NCBI GenBank assembly: GCA_039919885.1
Contig: JBDSEV010000088.1
Span: 1 to 64,000, forward strand
Source of the DNA: JACMLD01 sp039919885
GTDB taxonomy: Bacteria > Bacteroidota > Bacteroidia > Chitinophagales > Chitinophagaceae
Length of the DNA stretch: 64,000 nucleotides
Reading direction: 5' to 3'
Shown here: positions 37,238-46,062 of the stretch, in pieces
Numbering within the stretch: the stretch's first letter is position 1
How the letters are laid out: each line of letters begins with the position of its first letter
Notes under the pieces: generated by a model
Databases searched by the model: none
Told to the model about the DNA's origin: nothing
Seen by the model: only the letters and a program-made list of their open reading frames with translations
Made by a program: the position numbers and the translations under genes

Positions 37238-37888
37238 TTATTTCTTTTTAGGAGCCGCCTTTTTCTTAGGCGCGTCCTTGGCCTCCTTTGGCGCTGCTTT
37301 GGTTGCTTTTGCTGCTGCTTTCACCGGCTTTTCTTTAACCTCTTCTGCCGCTTTCTTTTTTGGGGCGGCTTTCTTTTTAGGGGTTTCCTCCGCTGCAGGA
37401 GCCGGGGCTTCCTTTACTTTCGGAGCTTTCGCGGCCGGCTTCGGTTTAGCCGTGGTTGCTGCTTTTTCTTCCGGCGCATCAACAGGCGCTTCTTCCGCAA
37501 CAGGTTCCGAAAGTTTGATGTCTACCTTGTTCTTTTGCAGAATTTCAAACCACTTTATGATCTTTTTCATGTCACTCGAGTACACCCTTTCAAAGTCAAG
37601 ATCAGGGTAAGCCGATTCGAAATATTTTTTAATGGCTGCATTGTCTTTGGTGTCGGGAAGACCCGCGCTGCTTTTTTGCATTGCCAGCAATATATCTACG
37701 AGGTTTACATTATCTCTTACTGTGTAAATTTCGATGCTTTCCAGGTGAGAAAAATTATGAATACGGCTTGATACAAACTTGGTTGATTTGTCATCAAGAG
37801 ACCGTACAATAGCCCCGTCGTTTTTGCTGCTGATAAGTTCGTGCAGGCCAGGCAAACCGGAAACGGCTATAATTTTACTATACTCCAT
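37238..37888 (-). CDS. DUF5606 protein with lysine/alanine-rich tail
   Basis: A 216-residue protein. The first 130 residues match DUF5606 of Bacteroidota (MEYSKIIAVSGLPGLHELI, KSTKFVSSRIHNFSHLESI, then ESAYPDLDFERVYSSDMKKI). The remainder is low complexity, rich in Ala, Lys, Pro and Glu and ending KKKAAPKKK, a histone-H1-like composition that could bind nucleic acid. The ATG at 37954 would add 22 residues unlike the family, so 37888 is chosen. The function is unknown. It lies just upstream of pepF on the same strand but with a hairpin between. Confidence 0.82.
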   Translation of the reverse strand: MEYSKIIAVSGLPGLHELISSKNDGAIVRSLDDKSTKFVSSRIHNFSHLESIEIYTVRDNVNLVDILLAMQKSSAGLPDTKDNAAIKKYFESAYPDLDFERVYSSDMKKIIKWFEILQKNKVDIKLSEPVAEEAPVDAPEEKAATTAKPKPAAKAPKVKEAPAPAAEETPKKKAAPKKKAAEEVKEKPVKAAAKATKAAPKEAKDAPKKKAAPKKK

Positions 37889-38075
37889 AAAAATGTTGTT
37901 TTTTAAAGGACATGCAAGATACAGGAAAACGCGAAATTTGAACCACGACGGCACAAAAACCCGTGCCTTAAAGAAATAAATATTTGCATTATTGAAGTCA
38001 TTCTAACGCGAATTTGCCGAAAGTTGGCCAAATAGCCCGCAAAAGCAGCACGTATGCCGCCCACCCATGCTGTCG

Positions 38076-38444
38076 TTAGCTTGTGAAGACGCCCTTGAAT
38101 TTAAAAAAGGTGGTTTCGTTGTAAAAAAGGCGCGACGTAACGTTGATGTCGCCGGTGGCAAGTATCGTATAATTGGTTTCTGTATGAATTGTATTGTTTT
38201 TCCCTGGATCAATAATCGATAAAAATTTTAGGTCAAGGCCGGTCCGTAACCGCAAAGACCTGCTGGTGGCGGTTTCTACCAACTCTTTTACAATCTGCAT
38301 CATACACACCCCGGGTACTACGGGCTGACCAGGAAAATGCCCCCGGAATATTTCATGCTCCGGGTTTATTTTTAATACGGCCGCTATCTTATCCACCTCT
38401 GTAACCGTACCCGCAATTGTATAAAAATCACCCGCTAAAATCAT
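38076..38444 (-). CDS. Hotdog-fold 3-hydroxyacyl-ACP dehydratase-like protein (FabZ/ApeI type)
   Basis: A 122-residue single hotdog domain. The conserved HFPGQPVVPGVCMMQI segment with its catalytic-region histidine (residues about 35-52, in EIFRGHFPGQP) matches FabZ and ApeI dehydratases. It would remove water from 3-hydroxyacyl-ACP to make the trans double bonds of a polyene. It is the last gene of the pigment cluster in this direction and overlaps the previous gene by four bases, so it is translated as part of the operon. Its sister dehydratase is at 48398. Confidence 0.85.
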   Translation of the reverse strand: MILAGDFYTIAGTVTEVDKIAAVLKINPEHEIFRGHFPGQPVVPGVCMMQIVKELVETATSRSLRLRTGLDLKFLSIIDPGKNNTIHTETNYTILATGDINVTSRLFYNETTFFKFKGVFTS

Positions 38445-39058
38445 TGCTTCAGTTTTTTTAAACCAATAGTAAAATTAAAATTGGCATGGCTGATGCCAAT
38501 GCTATCCGGCATGCCGTCAACGTAATTTTGCATGATTGCTGTAACCACAGGCTTGCGTTTTGATGCCCGCTCAAGGCCCAGGAGCCGCTGACAGCTGCTG
38601 TCTGTAATATAGTAATTATTGCCTTTTTCTTGCGGAAATCCGAAATAAACCAGTCCATCTTTTTTAAGCGCGAAAGCTTTTTTCTTGTCCAGGTGCTGCA
38701 TCAACAGCAGCTCAAAGTCTTTCCGCAAGGTGGTCAGCACAGCATCTTTATCCATTTGTGGCAAAATATAATAGACTTTAAAAACACCGGCAGCAGAAAA
38801 TTCGAAGTCGAAATACTTAAAGCCCATCTCATTAGAAAAAACCAGCCGCGTGCTTTCATCGGGCATCGCCTTTATCATCAGCAACCCGCTCAGGTGTTTA
38901 CCAACCACGTCTACTTTTGTCTTATACAGCACCTTTGTAAATACAGGTTTAAATTGCTGGAGGCAACCTGCATCCGCAGTCGTTTTTTGCATTTTCCTGT
39001 ATACTGAACTACAGGCCGGCAAAAAAAACAGGCAGCTACTTAATAGTAAATAATGCAT
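38441..39058 (-). CDS. Small putative lipoprotein of the pigment cluster
   Basis: A 205-residue exported protein. The N-terminus (MHYLLLSSCLFFLPACSSVY) has a lipobox-like LPAC-S, so it is a likely outer-membrane lipoprotein. No domain was recognised with confidence. Its place next to a LolA-like gene parallels the DUF3261-type lipoproteins of aryl polyene clusters, which is inference from context. Its start at 39058 overlaps the end of the LolA-like gene by 23 bases. The ATG at 39073 is possible but would put five residues before the signal peptide. Confidence 0.75.
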   Translation of the reverse strand: MHYLLLSSCLFFLPACSSVYRKMQKTTADAGCLQQFKPVFTKVLYKTKVDVVGKHLSGLLMIKAMPDESTRLVFSNEMGFKYFDFEFSAAGVFKVYYILPQMDKDAVLTTLRKDFELLLMQHLDKKKAFALKKDGLVYFGFPQEKGNNYYITDSSCQRLLGLERASKRKPVVTAIMQNYVDGMPDSIGISHANFNFTIGLKKLKQ

Positions 39059-39674
39059 CCGCAATTGTGGCATTCAATTCTTTATTTAAAAAGCTAATAA
39101 TGGTATTATCACCCGACTGCTCATACATCTCCAAACGGTTAACAGCATAATCTTTTTTAGAAATGACAATGTTGATATTTTTAAAGTAATCTTTCATTCC
39201 TTTAACAACAGGTATCAATTCAATCAGATAAGCCGGTGCGTTTTCAAAAACACTTACTTTAAAATCTGTATTTGCCAAAGCAGTACCCTGCACACAATCC
39301 ACCATCATACGGTTAATCTGCTGAAACAATTTGTTTGATTTGGTGGAAATCTTATTTTCTTTCTGTCCGTCTCTAACAAACACATTGTTGTTATTGATTA
39401 TTACCAGGTATTGAAATGGCTGGGTGTATTCCATTCTTACCAGGTTGTCTTTTTTAAACCAAAACTTGCCTTTTGAGGTGATTTTTTCTGACAACATGCT
39501 CAGGTTTTTCTCCTGTGTAAAATCAGCTTTAATACTTTGCGTCTGACGGGTAGCTGCCGCAAACTGCTCTTTGAATACCGCAATATTGGCCACGGGTTTG
39601 TAACCGGCATGTTGCGCCTGCAGCCATCCAAATGGAATGCAAACAGACAGTAAAATAAAAAATAATTTATGCAT
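39036..39674 (-). CDS. LolA-like outer-membrane lipoprotein carrier
   Basis: A 212-residue periplasmic protein with a signal peptide (MHKLFFILLSVCIPFGWLQAQ). The LolA fold is indicated by TQSIKADFTQEKNLSMLSEK, SKGKFWFKKDNLVRMEYTQP, YLVIINNNNVFVRDG and the later MKDYFKNINIVISKKDYAVN. LolA-like proteins are regular members of aryl polyene and flexirubin clusters, where they are thought to ferry the lipid-like pigment or a lipoprotein to the outer membrane. It overlaps both neighbours and is part of the operon. Confidence 0.88.
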   Translation of the reverse strand: MHKLFFILLSVCIPFGWLQAQHAGYKPVANIAVFKEQFAAATRQTQSIKADFTQEKNLSMLSEKITSKGKFWFKKDNLVRMEYTQPFQYLVIINNNNVFVRDGQKENKISTKSNKLFQQINRMMVDCVQGTALANTDFKVSVFENAPAYLIELIPVVKGMKDYFKNINIVISKKDYAVNRLEMYEQSGDNTIISFLNKELNATIADALFTIK

Positions 39675-40440
39675 AAGGCGCTACATTTAACAGTTTGTCG
39701 AGGCGTACAAATTCATATCCCTCACTGCGCGCCGCTGCAATAAAACGGGGCAACACAGATAAAGTAGTCTTACTGGTATCATGCAGCAAAACAATTGCCC
39801 CCGGATGTAATTTGTCCGTGATTTTTTTCAATAATTTTTCTTCTTGTTTTATAACAGTATCCAGGCTGCGGATAGTCCAGCCGATGGCTGTGTAACTGCC
39901 CTGTTGCATCACGGTTTTCATATTGGGCGTAGTAACGCCATAGGGGGGCCTGAATAATTTTGGCCGCATACCAATTGTTTGATAAACTGTTTCACTCATT
40001 TGCTGTAGATCATTCATCATTTTTGCTGTCGAAAAAAGATCGAACCAAAAATGATGCGAGAAACTGTGGTTGCCAATAATATGCCCCTCGTCGTGTATCT
40101 GTTTTAACAAAGCTGCTTTGCCGGATACCTGCTTACCGATACAAAAGAAAATTGCGGGTACCCTGGTGGATTTTAATACCTCCAGTATCGCGGCCGTATG
40201 ATCAGCTGCAGGGCCGTCATCGAAACTAATAGCAATCTGCCGGGTTTTGGTATCGCCACTGCACAAAACTTTCATAAAAAAATTACTGCCTACATAATAT
40301 GAACCGTAGAAAAGTATACATGAATACAGTACCGGCAAAATAATGTACACCGCTACCGGCACGTGGTAACGGGTAGAAAGCGCCGCCATCAGCAGCACCG
40401 CCAAAATAAAACCGATGTTGGTATTTTTGAAAGTCAGCAT
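39667..40440 (-). CDS. Polysaccharide deacetylase (NodB/CE4) family protein
   Basis: A 257-residue protein. Two N-terminal hydrophobic stretches (about residues 8-30 and 32-52) probably anchor it in the inner membrane. The NodB domain follows with metal-binding motifs IAISFDDGPAADHT and GNHSFSHHFW and the later RPPYGVTTP, and it ends near VLLHDTSKTT. The catalytic Asp pair and His residues are present, so it should be an active deacetylase of an N- or O-acyl group. Its role in the pigment cluster is not clear from the sequence; trimming an acetyl group from a carbohydrate or ester is possible. It overlaps its neighbours at both ends. Confidence 0.88.
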   Translation of the reverse strand: MLTFKNTNIGFILAVLLMAALSTRYHVPVAVYIILPVLYSCILFYGSYYVGSNFFMKVLCSGDTKTRQIAISFDDGPAADHTAAILEVLKSTRVPAIFFCIGKQVSGKAALLKQIHDEGHIIGNHSFSHHFWFDLFSTAKMMNDLQQMSETVYQTIGMRPKLFRPPYGVTTPNMKTVMQQGSYTAIGWTIRSLDTVIKQEEKLLKKITDKLHPGAIVLLHDTSKTTLSVLPRFIAAARSEGYEFVRLDKLLNVAPYA

Positions 40441-41501
40441 TGTGATACCAGCATTAGCGAATGGTGGATGTTTTGGTAGTGGTTGTATACCAGTATGCGT
40501 TCCAGTTTTTCAGGCGCAGCGCCTACAACCGGCGGGCAATGCTTTTCTTTGATCAGCGCAGCTGCCAGCCATAAGGCAAAAGCAGTACTGGTGGGGTACT
40601 CGCCGCAAAGCTGCTTGTAAGTGCCGGATGAAACACCGTTGAAAATTGTATTGAGCACGTTATGATAAACTGCATCCCCTGTAATGTCGCCATTTTTACC
40701 AGTAATGACCAGGTCTATATCAGCCGCTGTCAGTGATTGTTCTTTCAGGAACTGTTGGATTTCCGCTACCACCGTTTTGGTGTCTGCCGGTTTATAAAAA
40801 GTGCAGAAGGCGTCCAGTGCAGCATAATTCTTTTCCGATGCCAGGTTACTTAACAGGAAAAAAGCAGCGCCTTCGCCCGCAAATGTTCCTTTTGACGGAC
40901 GTTCAAATAAACTAATATTGGTAACCGGATCTTTTTTATACAAACCAAACCTGGATAATATGCCATGACTGTAATCAGTGATTTCATCCGCGGCACCAGC
41001 CAGCACCGTAGTGGCTGCATTTTCTTCCAGCAATAGTACCGCATCCAGCAAGGCGCTTTCAAAAGAAAATCCGCGGTGCACAAAAGTATTGTTGTAATTA
41101 TGGCACTGTAGCAGTAATGCAATCTGCGCCCCAATGGTATTGTGTGTTGATTGTATAAAAGCCGTGGGCGTAAGCATCTCTTCGTTTTGCTCCACCATTT
41201 TTTTAAGGAAAATGCCGGTATCTTCCAGGCAACCGTAGGCCGTACCCATCACAATGGCGTCCGGGTTTTGTACGCCGGCGTGCTGCAAACATTCCATTGC
41301 CGCTGCAGTGCCCATTTTTATGATGCGGCTCATGCGGCGGATAAACTTTGCATCAATGTAACGGAGATAATCGGGCTCCGCGCAACGCAAGCGGTTGCCT
41401 TCCTGTACCACCGGCTCCTGCAGCAACGGAACCGCAGCTGCGGCATTTCCAAATGTTTGCTGTGGTGATATATTGGCGGTGGCGCGGATATAAGTTTTCA
41501 T
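40434..41501 (-). CDS. Ketosynthase-like protein lacking catalytic residues (chain-length-factor-like)
   Basis: A 355-residue thiolase-fold protein related to the N-terminal and central part of beta-ketoacyl synthases (IVMGTAYGCLEDTGIFL, STHNTIGAQIALLLQ, STVLAGAADEITDY-like pattern). The active-site Cys of the family is not present: the aligned segment reads HRGFSFESALLD. The HGTGT histidine motif is replaced by VITGKNGDITGD. It is therefore probably a non-catalytic partner of the intact ketosynthase encoded just upstream, like a chain-length factor. One base separates the two genes (stop TAA, then G, then ATG), typical of translational coupling of a heterodimer. The longer reading from 41609 would overlap the upstream gene by over 100 bases. 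Confidence 0.82.
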   Translation of the reverse strand: MKTYIRATANISPQQTFGNAAAAVPLLQEPVVQEGNRLRCAEPDYLRYIDAKFIRRMSRIIKMGTAAAMECLQHAGVQNPDAIVMGTAYGCLEDTGIFLKKMVEQNEEMLTPTAFIQSTHNTIGAQIALLLQCHNYNNTFVHRGFSFESALLDAVLLLEENAATTVLAGAADEITDYSHGILSRFGLYKKDPVTNISLFERPSKGTFAGEGAAFFLLSNLASEKNYAALDAFCTFYKPADTKTVVAEIQQFLKEQSLTAADIDLVITGKNGDITGDAVYHNVLNTIFNGVSSGTYKQLCGEYPTSTAFALWLAAALIKEKHCPPVVGAAPEKLERILVYNHYQNIHHSLMLVSQC

Positions 41502-41502
41502 C

Positions 41503-42711
41503 TTATAGCTTTGAAAAGATAAGGGATGAACAATTGCCGCCAAAGCCAAAGGAATTACTGAGCACATGGTTAACGGATGCATTTTCCTGGAAAGTCTTTT
41601 CTGGAACAAAGGGCAATGCCTGTATGGGTGTCTGCAGCCGCAGGTTTGGATAAATGATTCCGTGTTTTATGGCAAGGGATGAAAAAACAGCCTCGATACC
41701 ACCACTGGCGCCGAGCGTATGCCCGGTAAAAGCCTTGGTAGAACTCATTTTTGGATAATGCGGTTCAAACAATCGCTGTATGGCCGTTCCTTCAGAAATG
41801 TCATTATTAAATGTTCCGGTGCCGTGCAGGTTAATGTAACTGATGTCAGTTGTTTGCAGTCCGCTTAATTCCAGCGCGCCCTTCATAGCTGCATAGGAAC
41901 CCGCTCCGTCGGGCGAAGAAGCGGTCTGGTGATGCGCATCGTTGGCATTGGCATAGCCGCTGAGCCTGCAATACATTTTATTTTTTATTCTTGCTGCCAC
42001 GCGTTCAGAGACCAGCACCACATACCCTGCGCCTTCGCCCAGGTTTAGGCCGCGGCGGTTTTCATCGAAAGGCTGGCAAAACGCCCTGTCTAAAATCTGC
42101 AGTGTATTAAAGCCGTTGAGCGTAAATTTCGTCAATGCATCGGCACCGCCGGCAACTACCACATCCAGTTTATTGTGTTTAATTAATCTTGCACCGAAAA
42201 ATATGCTGTTGGCACTTGAAGAACAAGCAGTACTGACGGTAGTAATAAAATTTTTTATGCCGAGCCTGTCTGCTACCAGCTCTGTTACCGCACCGCATTC
42301 ATGGTTTACTACGTCTCTTAATTTACCGCGGTTTTTGTCTTTTATAAATGCCGAAAAGAAAGCTTCAGTTTTATCCATCCCGCCAACGGAATTGGCAGAA
42401 ACAAAACCTGTGCGCCACTTGTGCTGCGCGCTGATGCCGGCATCGTCCCAGGCTTCCTGCGCGGCCATGGCAGCCAGTAAGGCCGTGCGACTAACTGATG
42501 GTGAAATACCCGTAGCAGCAGCCAGCGCTTTGTTGGTAAGCTTTACTTCTGCAACGGGAATGGTCGATTTATAAATACTGTCCAGCGAAGTAATGGGGCC
42601 AATACCTGCCCTGCTTGCTGCAAGCGCTTGCAAACAGTTTTTTGTATTGTTACCAATAGCGGAAACAACACCCACCCCTGCTACATACACTGCTGCGTTT
42701 TTCGTATACAT
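41503..42711 (-). CDS. Beta-ketoacyl-ACP synthase (intact)
   Basis: A 402-residue FabF-type condensing enzyme. The catalytic Cys163 lies in VSTACSSSANSIFFG, one histidine in INLHGTGTFNND, and the second with its lysine in SSTKAFTGHTLGASGG. It would extend the polyene chain by decarboxylative condensation of malonyl-ACP. It sits between an ACP gene (eight bases upstream) and the residue-poor ketosynthase partner (one base downstream), suggesting a KS-CLF heterodimer served by that ACP. This arrangement is known from aryl polyene and flexirubin clusters. Confidence 0.93.
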   Translation of the reverse strand: MYTKNAAVYVAGVGVVSAIGNNTKNCLQALAASRAGIGPITSLDSIYKSTIPVAEVKLTNKALAAATGISPSVSRTALLAAMAAQEAWDDAGISAQHKWRTGFVSANSVGGMDKTEAFFSAFIKDKNRGKLRDVVNHECGAVTELVADRLGIKNFITTVSTACSSSANSIFFGARLIKHNKLDVVVAGGADALTKFTLNGFNTLQILDRAFCQPFDENRRGLNLGEGAGYVVLVSERVAARIKNKMYCRLSGYANANDAHHQTASSPDGAGSYAAMKGALELSGLQTTDISYINLHGTGTFNNDISEGTAIQRLFEPHYPKMSSTKAFTGHTLGASGGIEAVFSSLAIKHGIIYPNLRLQTPIQALPFVPEKTFQENASVNHVLSNSFGFGGNCSSLIFSKL

Positions 42712-42719
42712 TGTCTTCG

Positions 42720-42974
42720 CTATGCCTGATGGTTTTTGATGTACTCGGCCATGGTTCTTACACTACGGAATACCTGCGGACCATCTTCTGCATTGTTCAG
42801 CTTGATATTGTACTGCTGCTGCAACAATACAATAAGTTCAAGGGCATCAATAGAATCAAGCCCCAGCCCTTCTACAAATAAGGGTTGATCGTCGCCAATT
42901 TCTTCCGGCTTTATATGCTGCAGGTTCAATTGTTCAACAATCTGCTTTTTCAAATCCGTCATTAACTTATCCAT
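42720..42974 (-). CDS. Acyl carrier protein 1
   Basis: An 84-residue acyl carrier protein. The phosphopantetheine attachment serine is Ser41 in EGLGLDSIDALELIVLL. It carries the growing polyene chain for the ketosynthases next to it. It overlaps the preceding gene by eight bases, so it is translationally coupled. An internal ATG (residue 5) is an alternative start. Confidence 0.93.
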   Translation of the reverse strand: MDKLMTDLKKQIVEQLNLQHIKPEEIGDDQPLFVEGLGLDSIDALELIVLLQQQYNIKLNNAEDGPQVFRSVRTMAEYIKNHQA

Positions 42975-43596
42975 TTGCTGTCTGATAAATGTTATAAATA
43001 TTTTCTGCTGTAAACGTTGCGTTTATCGCGGTTCCTGTTTTTTCAACCAGGTACAACGCTGCGTGATACGCATTGTCTATTATTTCTACCCAGCCGCAAA
43101 TACACGCCTGTAGTATCCCTGTTCCAAATAAGTGTGATACATATTCCTGTATAAAACCTGCATCGAAATGTTCGAAAATAAAAAAATCATTCTCCCCCTT
43201 AAAATTATTACGGATGCAAATTTCACCCATCACAATATTGGGCAAGGTATACACAAACAACGCAGGGCTGGCAATTGTTTTTACGGTTTCGTAATACCTG
43301 ATATCGGCGTCAAGGCTGCTGTTCCTGTTGCAGAACACCAGCCCAATGTCTTCCGGCAGGTAAGTTGTTTTATCAAACCCGGTTTGCAGCAGTATTTCCG
43401 TGGCCAGCCAGCCTAGTTTTGCCAGGCTATCCATCTTATAAAAACGTGGATAATTAATGGCAAAATGCTGGTAAGCCGCCACCAAAAAAGGCTGTGCCGC
43501 CAACCCGCGGTTTTCAAATAAAACCGCTCCATTCTTTATCACAAGATTATCAACAATGCTGCAGCTACCGGTAATATATAGGGTATCAGTCAACAT
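42967..43596 (-). CDS. Short beta-ketoacyl-synthase-like protein
   Basis: A 209-residue protein with weak similarity to the N-terminal half of ketosynthases: LGLVFCNRNSSLDADIRYY-type strand-turn (here DIGLVFCNRNSSLDADIRYY), then SPALFVYTLPNIVMGEICIRN, and a segment around CGWVEIIDNAYHAALY. No catalytic Cys-His-His set can be placed with confidence, and it is half the usual length. Similar short '3-oxoacyl-ACP synthase-like' proteins are found in other flexirubin-type clusters. The role is unknown; it may be a structural partner. It is five bases from the flavoprotein gene and overlaps the ACP gene. Confidence 0.65.
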   Translation of the reverse strand: MLTDTLYITGSCSIVDNLVIKNGAVLFENRGLAAQPFLVAAYQHFAINYPRFYKMDSLAKLGWLATEILLQTGFDKTTYLPEDIGLVFCNRNSSLDADIRYYETVKTIASPALFVYTLPNIVMGEICIRNNFKGENDFFIFEHFDAGFIQEYVSHLFGTGILQACICGWVEIIDNAYHAALYLVEKTGTAINATFTAENIYNIYQTANG

Positions 43597-43601
43597 GTAT
43601 A

Positions 43602-44855
43602 TTAATTCGCCTGTGCAGCATTGTATTTATCGCGTGTTTCAATGGTTTTAGCGAGCTTGGTGACAGCCGATTTTGCGTTTTTTACAAACTCGTTGTTTTT
43701 GTCCCACACATACCCGGCCAGCACAGAACAAATTTTATTTTTTATTTCCTGCACCGGATTGTCTGCAAAGAAAATTGTATCGAGCGTGCCGTCATACCAG
43801 GCTTCCACATATGCGCGGAACGTATTTACGCCCTGCATCACGGGCTCCATGTACGCTTGTTCCCAATCTATTTTTTCCCCGTTCAGCGTGCGGATAACCA
43901 GGTGCGCCGCGGTCTGGCTAGACACCGTGGCCAGCGTAACGCCGCTGGAGAATATTGGATCTAAAAATTCTGTTACATTGCCGGTAAGCACAAACCCTTC
44001 GCCATAAAATTTATCGGTGGTAGTAGACCAGGATTCAAGCACTTTTGTCTCAAACATAAATTCCACGTCCTTAAATCTTTCACTGAGATAAGGCTCCGCG
44101 GCTATCATTGCGCGCAGCACTTCTTCATTACTGCCGGCGTATTGTTTAAAATGATTGGGGTGACCAACAAAGCCCAGGGAAGTAATGCCATTGGAAAAAG
44201 GAATGATCCATATCCAGACACCTGGCGCATGCACAACAATGGTTATCCGGTTTGGCTCATCGGCCATAGAACGTTTTAGATCTTTGGTATGTACAAATAC
44301 TGCCCGACGCGGCGGCTGGGTAGACGGTTTATCCAGGTTGAACAACTTGGGAATCACCCTGCCATAACCGCTGCCGTCTACAATAAATCTTGCAGCTATC
44401 TGGCTCGCCTGGCCGTTTTTATCGACTATGGTCGTTATAGAATCGGAACCGTTGAAGACAATGCCGGTGACGGTTGTTTCATAACAGACAGGCACACCCA
44501 TTTTTTCAACCGTATCGGCAAGTGTTTTATCAAACTCAGCACGGGGTACTTGCCAGGTCCAGTTCCAGCCGGCGGTAAACTGGTCGGCGAAAAAATAATC
44601 GCAGACTTTTCCGTTTTTTACAAACTTGGCCCCTGATTTTTGCTGGAACCCTTTTTCTGTTATAGCGTCCACAAAACCAGCTTCTGTTAGTGCTTCCATA
44701 CAGCGTGGCAACAGGCTTTCACCAATTACAAAACGGGGAAAAGTTTGTTTCTCTACAATCTTCACTGTAAAGCCGGCCTTCCTAATAATGGCCGCGGCTA
44801 CCGTTCCGGAAGGACCGGCACCAATTACCAGGACGTCTACTTTTTCTGTATCCAT
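43602..44855 (-). CDS. FAD-dependent halogenase-like oxidoreductase
   Basis: A 417-residue flavoprotein. The FAD-binding GxGxxG is GAGPSG (residues 12-17), followed by FPRFVIGESLLP, typical of the tryptophan-halogenase-like group. The segment PGVWIWIIP (Trp214, Trp216, Pro219) fits the WxWxIP motif that keeps halogenases from acting as monooxygenases. A lysine (Lys73, in GFQQKSGAKF) lies where halogenases have their catalytic lysine. It may chlorinate the aryl ring of the pigment, since some flexirubins of Chitinophaga are chlorinated, or it may be a related reductase/hydroxylase. A flavin reductase partner was not found in the window. Five bases separate it from the next gene. Confidence 0.8.
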   Translation of the reverse strand: MDTEKVDVLVIGAGPSGTVAAAIIRKAGFTVKIVEKQTFPRFVIGESLLPRCMEALTEAGFVDAITEKGFQQKSGAKFVKNGKVCDYFFADQFTAGWNWTWQVPRAEFDKTLADTVEKMGVPVCYETTVTGIVFNGSDSITTIVDKNGQASQIAARFIVDGSGYGRVIPKLFNLDKPSTQPPRRAVFVHTKDLKRSMADEPNRITIVVHAPGVWIWIIPFSNGITSLGFVGHPNHFKQYAGSNEEVLRAMIAAEPYLSERFKDVEFMFETKVLESWSTTTDKFYGEGFVLTGNVTEFLDPIFSSGVTLATVSSQTAAHLVIRTLNGEKIDWEQAYMEPVMQGVNTFRAYVEAWYDGTLDTIFFADNPVQEIKNKICSVLAGYVWDKNNEFVKNAKSAVTKLAKTIETRDKYNAAQAN

Positions 44856-44964
44856 ATGATAAGTATTGATCGTTTACCAACATTTCTTGCGCAAAGAAAA
44901 ATCTGCCGCACTATCATTTTTAAACTGCGTCATCCCTATTATCCGCATGCAGCGCGTTAATTGA

Positions 44965-46035
44965 TTATTTTCTTTTCCTGCACTTCAGCAGGGTTTGGCT
45001 CAATCCAATATTGTCTACCTGTTCTGCAACCACAAAACCAGCTTCTTCTACGCACGCAAGGAAAGTTTCCGCGCTGTACATCTGGCTATTGCCATTAGCC
45101 AGTGCCGTAAAATAGAGCGAAGTCTGGTGAAGGCAAAAAGCTGCTATTTCAAACCGCTGCTTATCCCAGAATGGTTCCAATATAAAAACAAATCCTTCAT
45201 CGCTGATGGCATCATGGCACCTCCTCAAAATGGAAACAATTTCCGTTTCAGAAAAACAATCAAGGAACTGGCTCATCCACACGGCGTCATAACCACCCGG
45301 AAATTTAACCGTTTCATCCAGGATATTAACCGGTGAAAATGATATGCGGTCATTTAATCCCAGGTCGGCTACTTTTTTCCTGGCAACATTCAACTGCCCC
45401 GGCAAATCCATAATGGTTACCGCTATGTCCGGCGAAAACGCGGCTGAGGCGATGGCCCATTTGCCGGTGTTGCCACCAACGTCCAGTATTTTTTTTATTC
45501 CGTTGCCGTACACCTTTGGCAGCACCAGCGGAAATGCATTGTCAGAAAAAAAATGATCAAAGCTGAACCAGCTTTTTTGTACGTGCGCGGGCAGCTGCGA
45601 CAATCCCTCGTAGATGGTTGTCCATTCTCCAAATTCTTTTAATCCCGCAGGCTTACCGGTTGCGATGCTTTCATCCAGTGCAAAAAGTCCTTTATAATTG
45701 ACGTCGTGCACAAAATCCATGTTTACGCGGGTAAGCGGATCGTGCAAAATAAAATGACCCGTTTTTGCCAGCGTATACCGGTGATCATTTACGAGCACCA
45801 GTCCCATGCTTAAACCAGATTCAAGCAATACGCGCACCCCATACAATGGCAGTTGTACCTTTTCAACAATAGCGGGAATGGAAATGCCGTTTGATCCGCT
45901 CTTCTCAATTTCGGCAAGTATTCCTGAATTGCGGAGGGTTCTTGCAGCCTGGAAAATGACCGGACCAAAAGCTATCCATTGGGCCATTTCTTTGGCTTCA
46001 AAAGCCGATTTTTTATCCTTACTAAAAAAATTCAT
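44965..46035 (-). CDS. SAM-dependent O-methyltransferase
   Basis: A 356-residue class I methyltransferase with an N-terminal winged-helix dimerisation domain (about residues 20-110) and a Rossmann domain. The AdoMet motif is KKILDVGGNTGKWAIA, followed by VTIMDLPGQLNVA (motif II) and FPGGYDAVWMSQFLDCFSE. This is the plan of plant-like and polyketide O-methyltransferases (Methyltransf_2). It could methylate a ring hydroxyl of the coumarate-derived head, which is inference from its place in the cluster. A 109-base gap separates it from the flavoprotein gene, the largest break in this half of the cluster apart from the CRISPR locus. Confidence 0.87.
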   Translation of the reverse strand: MNFFSKDKKSAFEAKEMAQWIAFGPVIFQAARTLRNSGILAEIEKSGSNGISIPAIVEKVQLPLYGVRVLLESGLSMGLVLVNDHRYTLAKTGHFILHDPLTRVNMDFVHDVNYKGLFALDESIATGKPAGLKEFGEWTTIYEGLSQLPAHVQKSWFSFDHFFSDNAFPLVLPKVYGNGIKKILDVGGNTGKWAIASAAFSPDIAVTIMDLPGQLNVARKKVADLGLNDRISFSPVNILDETVKFPGGYDAVWMSQFLDCFSETEIVSILRRCHDAISDEGFVFILEPFWDKQRFEIAAFCLHQTSLYFTALANGNSQMYSAETFLACVEEAGFVVAEQVDNIGLSQTLLKCRKRK

Positions 46036-46062
46036 ACAACAGTAACTGTTTGATATAAGTAC

